A stretch of 64,000 nt of DNA from Carettochelys insculpta. Taxonomy: Eukaryota > Chordata > Testudines > Carettochelyidae. This document shows, piece by piece, positions 60,437 through 64,000 of this stretch. A model generated the notes under the pieces. The model made no database searches, was not told where the DNA came from, and worked only from the letters and a program-made list of their open reading frames with translations. The position numbers and the translations under genes are program-made. The stretch covers positions 14,502,010 to 14,566,009 of the forward strand of contig NC_134144.1 in assembly GCF_033958435.1 (NCBI RefSeq), read 5' to 3'. Numbering within the stretch: position 1 is the first letter of the stretch; the number at the start of each line of letters is the position of its first letter.

Positions 60437-60590
60437 TCTTTTTATAGTGTTTAAGGTTAGAAGGGACCACCAGTTCATCTAGTCTGTCCTCATGTATATT
60501 GCAGATTGGCAACACCACCCGACACCAGCACACTAAGCCCAACTGAAACAAGACCCTCATTTGCTTTGGGGCATCATACCAAAGATTTCC
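60437..60590 (-). mobile_element. CR1 3' end fragment, minus strand
   Basis: TAAGGTTAGAAGGGACCACC, AGTTCATCTAGTCTGTCCTC and ATGTATATTGCAG form the typical reverse-orientation tail of an older CR1 subfamily. Confidence 0.7.
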
Positions 60591-60599
60591 TTTGCTGTG

Positions 60600-63092
60600 C
60601 TCCAAATCTGTCTTTGGTTCTGCTCTTGGCATGCCAGTACCTTAATGTCGTCCAGCTCATATTTGTTCTTCAGAAGCACCACAGAGCTGATCATGGAACA
60701 AACTGACTAGTTTGCTTTTAAGCCAGAGGGAGAGAGGAAAAGAGTTCAGTGTTGTTTGTTGGGGTTTATTTTTGTTCAGTCTGACAGTGAAGCAGTAAGA
60801 TTGATTTCCATTCTATCGTCCCAATTCTGGCAGGACACTGTGCCTAAGTGACTGCCAAAACCCCACACACAGCAGGGAGAAGACAAGATGGATATTTTCC
60901 ATCACCCAAATCCTGGCTCCCCCAAAACCCTGCTGAGCAGCTGCTCCACGGGCCATCCATGATAGGAGCCAGCACAGTGATCATGGAGTATGGTCTGTAT
61001 GTCTTTGCAGATGTGCCACGGACTCGTCCCCTCTCTCTCCTCTCTCCAGCATACAGATTATTTGTGAGTTTAACAGGAGCTGTATTGGAATTCAGTCACT
61101 GACACTCCTGAATGTTATAGTTCATCTGTCTTCTCTCTAGTGGAGAGCCTTCAAAAACCTCTGGTGCATTGTTGCACGTGTGTGCGCATGTGTGTATGCA
61201 CTGCAGAGAAATACAGATTTGGTAGAACTGTCCATGGTCATATACAATGTAAACAAACACTGCCAAAATGTCCCGACCGTGCTGTCCACATACTTTATTC
61301 TGGAGCAGCAACGTTACAATTTCAATGTGGGCTTCTCCATAGCGTCTGAGTTGCATGGTGATCCGTTGGCATTTAGTCCACTATTTATTGTCTAATCCAG
61401 ATTTTTTGAACCAAAGTCCCTTGATGCATAAGGACTGTGCGTCAAATACACAACACACGAGGCAAGCTGGGTGTCCCTGCCCACTCACTAACAATTTATT
61501 TAATCTGAAAAACATCCTGGGAAAATAAGCAGAACCATTACTGAGTTATCTACGCTCCTCCAGATAAAATAAAGCTCTTTGTATGCTTCTTGGGGGGAAG
61601 AGTTCTCTGTGTCTTTGACTTTATTGAGAATGACAGTGTTTGGATCCTGTTTAAGAAAAGTTATGACATGTGAATAATTTTCTGAGAGAAGAATACATGT
61701 TTTTCTTCAATGATCACTGCTTTTTATTTTTCTAATGGACTTTTCACCATTGTTTTGTCTGAATACATTTTTATTTTTGTTGCTCCAGACATGAGCCTGC
61801 CACAAGCATCTTTAAACCAGACATTAATACCATAGTTCACAGTCGTTTCTGCCAGTGCCCAAACACAAATATTGCATTTGTGTATGGGGAAAAATACACA
61901 TCAGATCTTAATTATGTGCATTTGTTTTCTCTGTGCTTAAACAATCTGGCATAAAGAGTTTACATCACTGTCAGTTAACTGTAGAATTCTTGGTGGTATC
62001 AGGATCACCAGCAGTAGAGTATGCGATTCTGAATTTTTTAAAAAGTAGCAAAATTGTCAGAGAGACATCAGGCTTTGTACATTTCCCTGATACATAGTAG
62101 AGCAGAGAGAATGAATAATTTATGTGAATTTGGCTTTGCTTCTAGTTGTTTGTAGATTGGTTATAACCAGGCTGATTGTTCTGGGCTGTATTTGAATCTA
62201 GAATAGGGCATTGGACTGGGCATTGGGAGACCTGACTTCTGATTGCCTCGACCATTTAGCTGTGTGATCTTTGGGAGCATGGTTCATTTATTTGCACCTC
62301 TTTCTTCTTCTACCTTTAGTCTGTTTAGATGGACAACACTTTGAAACTGGGATTGCCTTGTGTGAACTGCTCCTAGCGCAGTGAGGCCCTCCTCTTGTTG
62401 GGATATGCAAGCACTACCGTAATACAAATAAATCATTTAAACTTCATTATTATTTATGGGGATGGGGTTGGGAACACAGACCTTGGCTTGTTCATGAATT
62501 CTTGAAACCAAACACTAATGTGGTTCTTCATGCTGTAACAGCTCACCTGTTTCGGTTTCCTATTTGAATGACAGATACACAGATAAAGTTGACTGAACTT
62601 TTTTGTAAACAAACAAACAAACAAAAAATCACTCCTGGAGACTGAGGAGAACAGGAAAGATACCAAAGTGAAGTCCATTCCTTTATAGAAGTTTAGGCCA
62701 GATACAGTTTGATGCAGCTGAGGCAGATTTACACCTAAGAATTATATCAACCTAGCTAAGAGACTTCGCTTAGGTCTGTGAAATATTTTGCACCCTCTAC
62801 AACACAGTTCTGTCAAAGTAACCTAACAAAGTTAGGTCAATGGAAGAATTCTACTGGTGGCCTAGCTACTGCCTTCCAGAGAGGCGAGTTACCTACATTC
62901 CTGGAAAACTGCCTTCAATCAGTATCGGACAGGTCCATGTGATAGTGGCACAGTTGCAATGCCTAGCTGTGCCACTGTTGCATACATATACTCTGAGAGC
63001 AGAATTAGGCCTACTGTGTGCTATATGCCGTGGTTGCTTAAGGAAAGGTTGGGGGAAATACTGGGTAATCTAAGCACATTACATCCATAATA
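60600..63092. other. intergenic DNA, no gene seen
   Basis: AT-rich. An AAAC microsatellite lies at about 62607-62626. ORFs under 90 aa lack signatures. Confidence 0.5.
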
Positions 63093-63406
63093 TAGGTTGA
63101 AACACTCTTGTCTGGCAACATCCATAATCCAGCATTGTTTTAGTTAGCTGGATGACTACTTATCATGGGTGTGGCCAAGTTTGACATGGTCCCATAAAGT
63201 TTGTTTACGGCCACAAGTCCTTGTTCTCAGTGTTCTGTGCTGTTATTTCACTGTACCTTTTACCCATAAATGTCTTCTAAGAGCCAGGTAAGCAGTGGAA
63301 ATAGTGGTAGTGATGCTAAGCAATATTGGCCTCCTGTGATCTGGCAAATTCTCTCGTTCAGCACCTGTCAGATCCCAAGGGTGCCATACTAGAGAGGTTC
63401 AACCTG
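63093..63406. mobile_element. TA-target MITE, copy 3
   Basis: TAGGTTGAAACACTCTTGTC at left and CTAGAGAGGTTCAACCTG at right, flanked by TA at 63091-63092 and 63407-63408. The internal ACTACTTATCATGGGTGTGG and GTCCCATAAAGTTTGTTTA match copies at 23324 and 46400. Confidence 0.85.
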
Positions 63407-64000
63407 TATCAACTAAATGTAATAAGGATCTACATAAGTGCCATTCTGATATATGGTTCTCTGTTATTAGGACATGTAAATGCCAAGAATGTTACGTGAG
63501 TCCAGCTATTTTAAAATTGCAGGAACTCAGAAGCAGAACAAAATAAAATTCTAGCCCACTGTAAAAGTTGAAAAGAAGTGCCAGTAAATGAATGCAAACT
63601 CATAATTTAAAAACCCCTTTTGAGGTATTCATAATTTTTGAATTGGTGCTTAATTATTTTGTAGTTTATTTAACCAGCTAAATGCATCTGAATGATTGTG
63701 TTTGTAGTGAATTCTTACTTTATTGTTTAATTTTGTGCTCAATTTTAGCAAGGTTGATTGAGGCACAAGGGAGGCATAATTTAGAAACATGAAAGGGATT
63801 CCCAGGTCTTACACCGCATCTAAAATCACACACTATGTGACACAAAAATTGTCCTTGTCCAAAGTCACAGATGGTGAATCTTGAGTTGATTTGAGAATAG
63901 GCCACGTAGGATTTTGAATTCCTGGACTGTAATATACACTGAAGTGTGAAAGCGTACAAAATGGAATGGTGGGAATATTAAAATGTTAAGTTCAGCTGAG

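Noticed and set aside
60955..61030. Weak resemblance of MIGASTVIM and FADVPRTRPL to formiminotransferase motifs
   Set aside because: Exons A-D are far better conserved, there is no acceptor in phase, and the ADxP-type motif is already present in exon D. I treat it as coincidence.

Overview
The window is nuclear genomic DNA from a non-avian sauropsid, most likely a turtle. It has large introns, a CpG-island promoter, many CR1 LINE fragments, tRNA-derived SINEs with CR1-like tails (the type described from tortoises), and abundant Harbinger, hAT and TA-target MITEs. There is no operon structure, CRISPR array or rRNA. All homology statements rest on my memory of the families, and no alignment was run.

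Layout. (1) 992-13352, plus strand: seven coding exons (all but the first) of TYW5, the JmjC hydroxylase that acts late in wybutosine synthesis on tRNA-Phe. The reading frame is intact, and the 289 visible residues plus a short missing exon 1 give the usual length of about 315. (2) 13353-26839: spacer plus 3' UTR sequence between the convergent genes, with a DIRS-like relic and a TA-target MITE. (3) 26840-30209, minus strand: both coding exons of C2orf69, a mitochondrial protein with a serine-hydrolase-type GFSKG motif. Its CpG-island promoter (about 29790-30640) carries three overlapping perfect NRF1 consensus sites. (4) 30660-47400: a transposon-rich tract with opposed LINEs at 35-37.4 kb, a Harbinger element with a transposase relic at 38.8-40.1 kb, and a 98-bp-arm palindrome with a 14-bp target duplication inside that element. 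(5) 47418-59033, plus strand: four recognisable exons of FTCDNL1 (formiminotransferase N-terminal-subdomain-like). They carry two in-frame stops, a one-base deletion and two lost splice donors, so this is a decayed single-copy gene still in its syntenic place. (6) 59034-64000: intergenic or intronic DNA with old repeats.

The gene order (TYW5 and C2orf69 tail to tail, FTCDNL1 head to head with C2orf69) matches the arrangement I recall on human 2q33. TYW5 and C2orf69 look functional. FTCDNL1 does not, and it is the most interesting observation here. The rest of the interest lies in transposon structure: nested hAT insertions with readable 8-bp duplications, a DIRS-like element with inverted termini, and palindromic MITEs, one of them inside a TYW5 intron.
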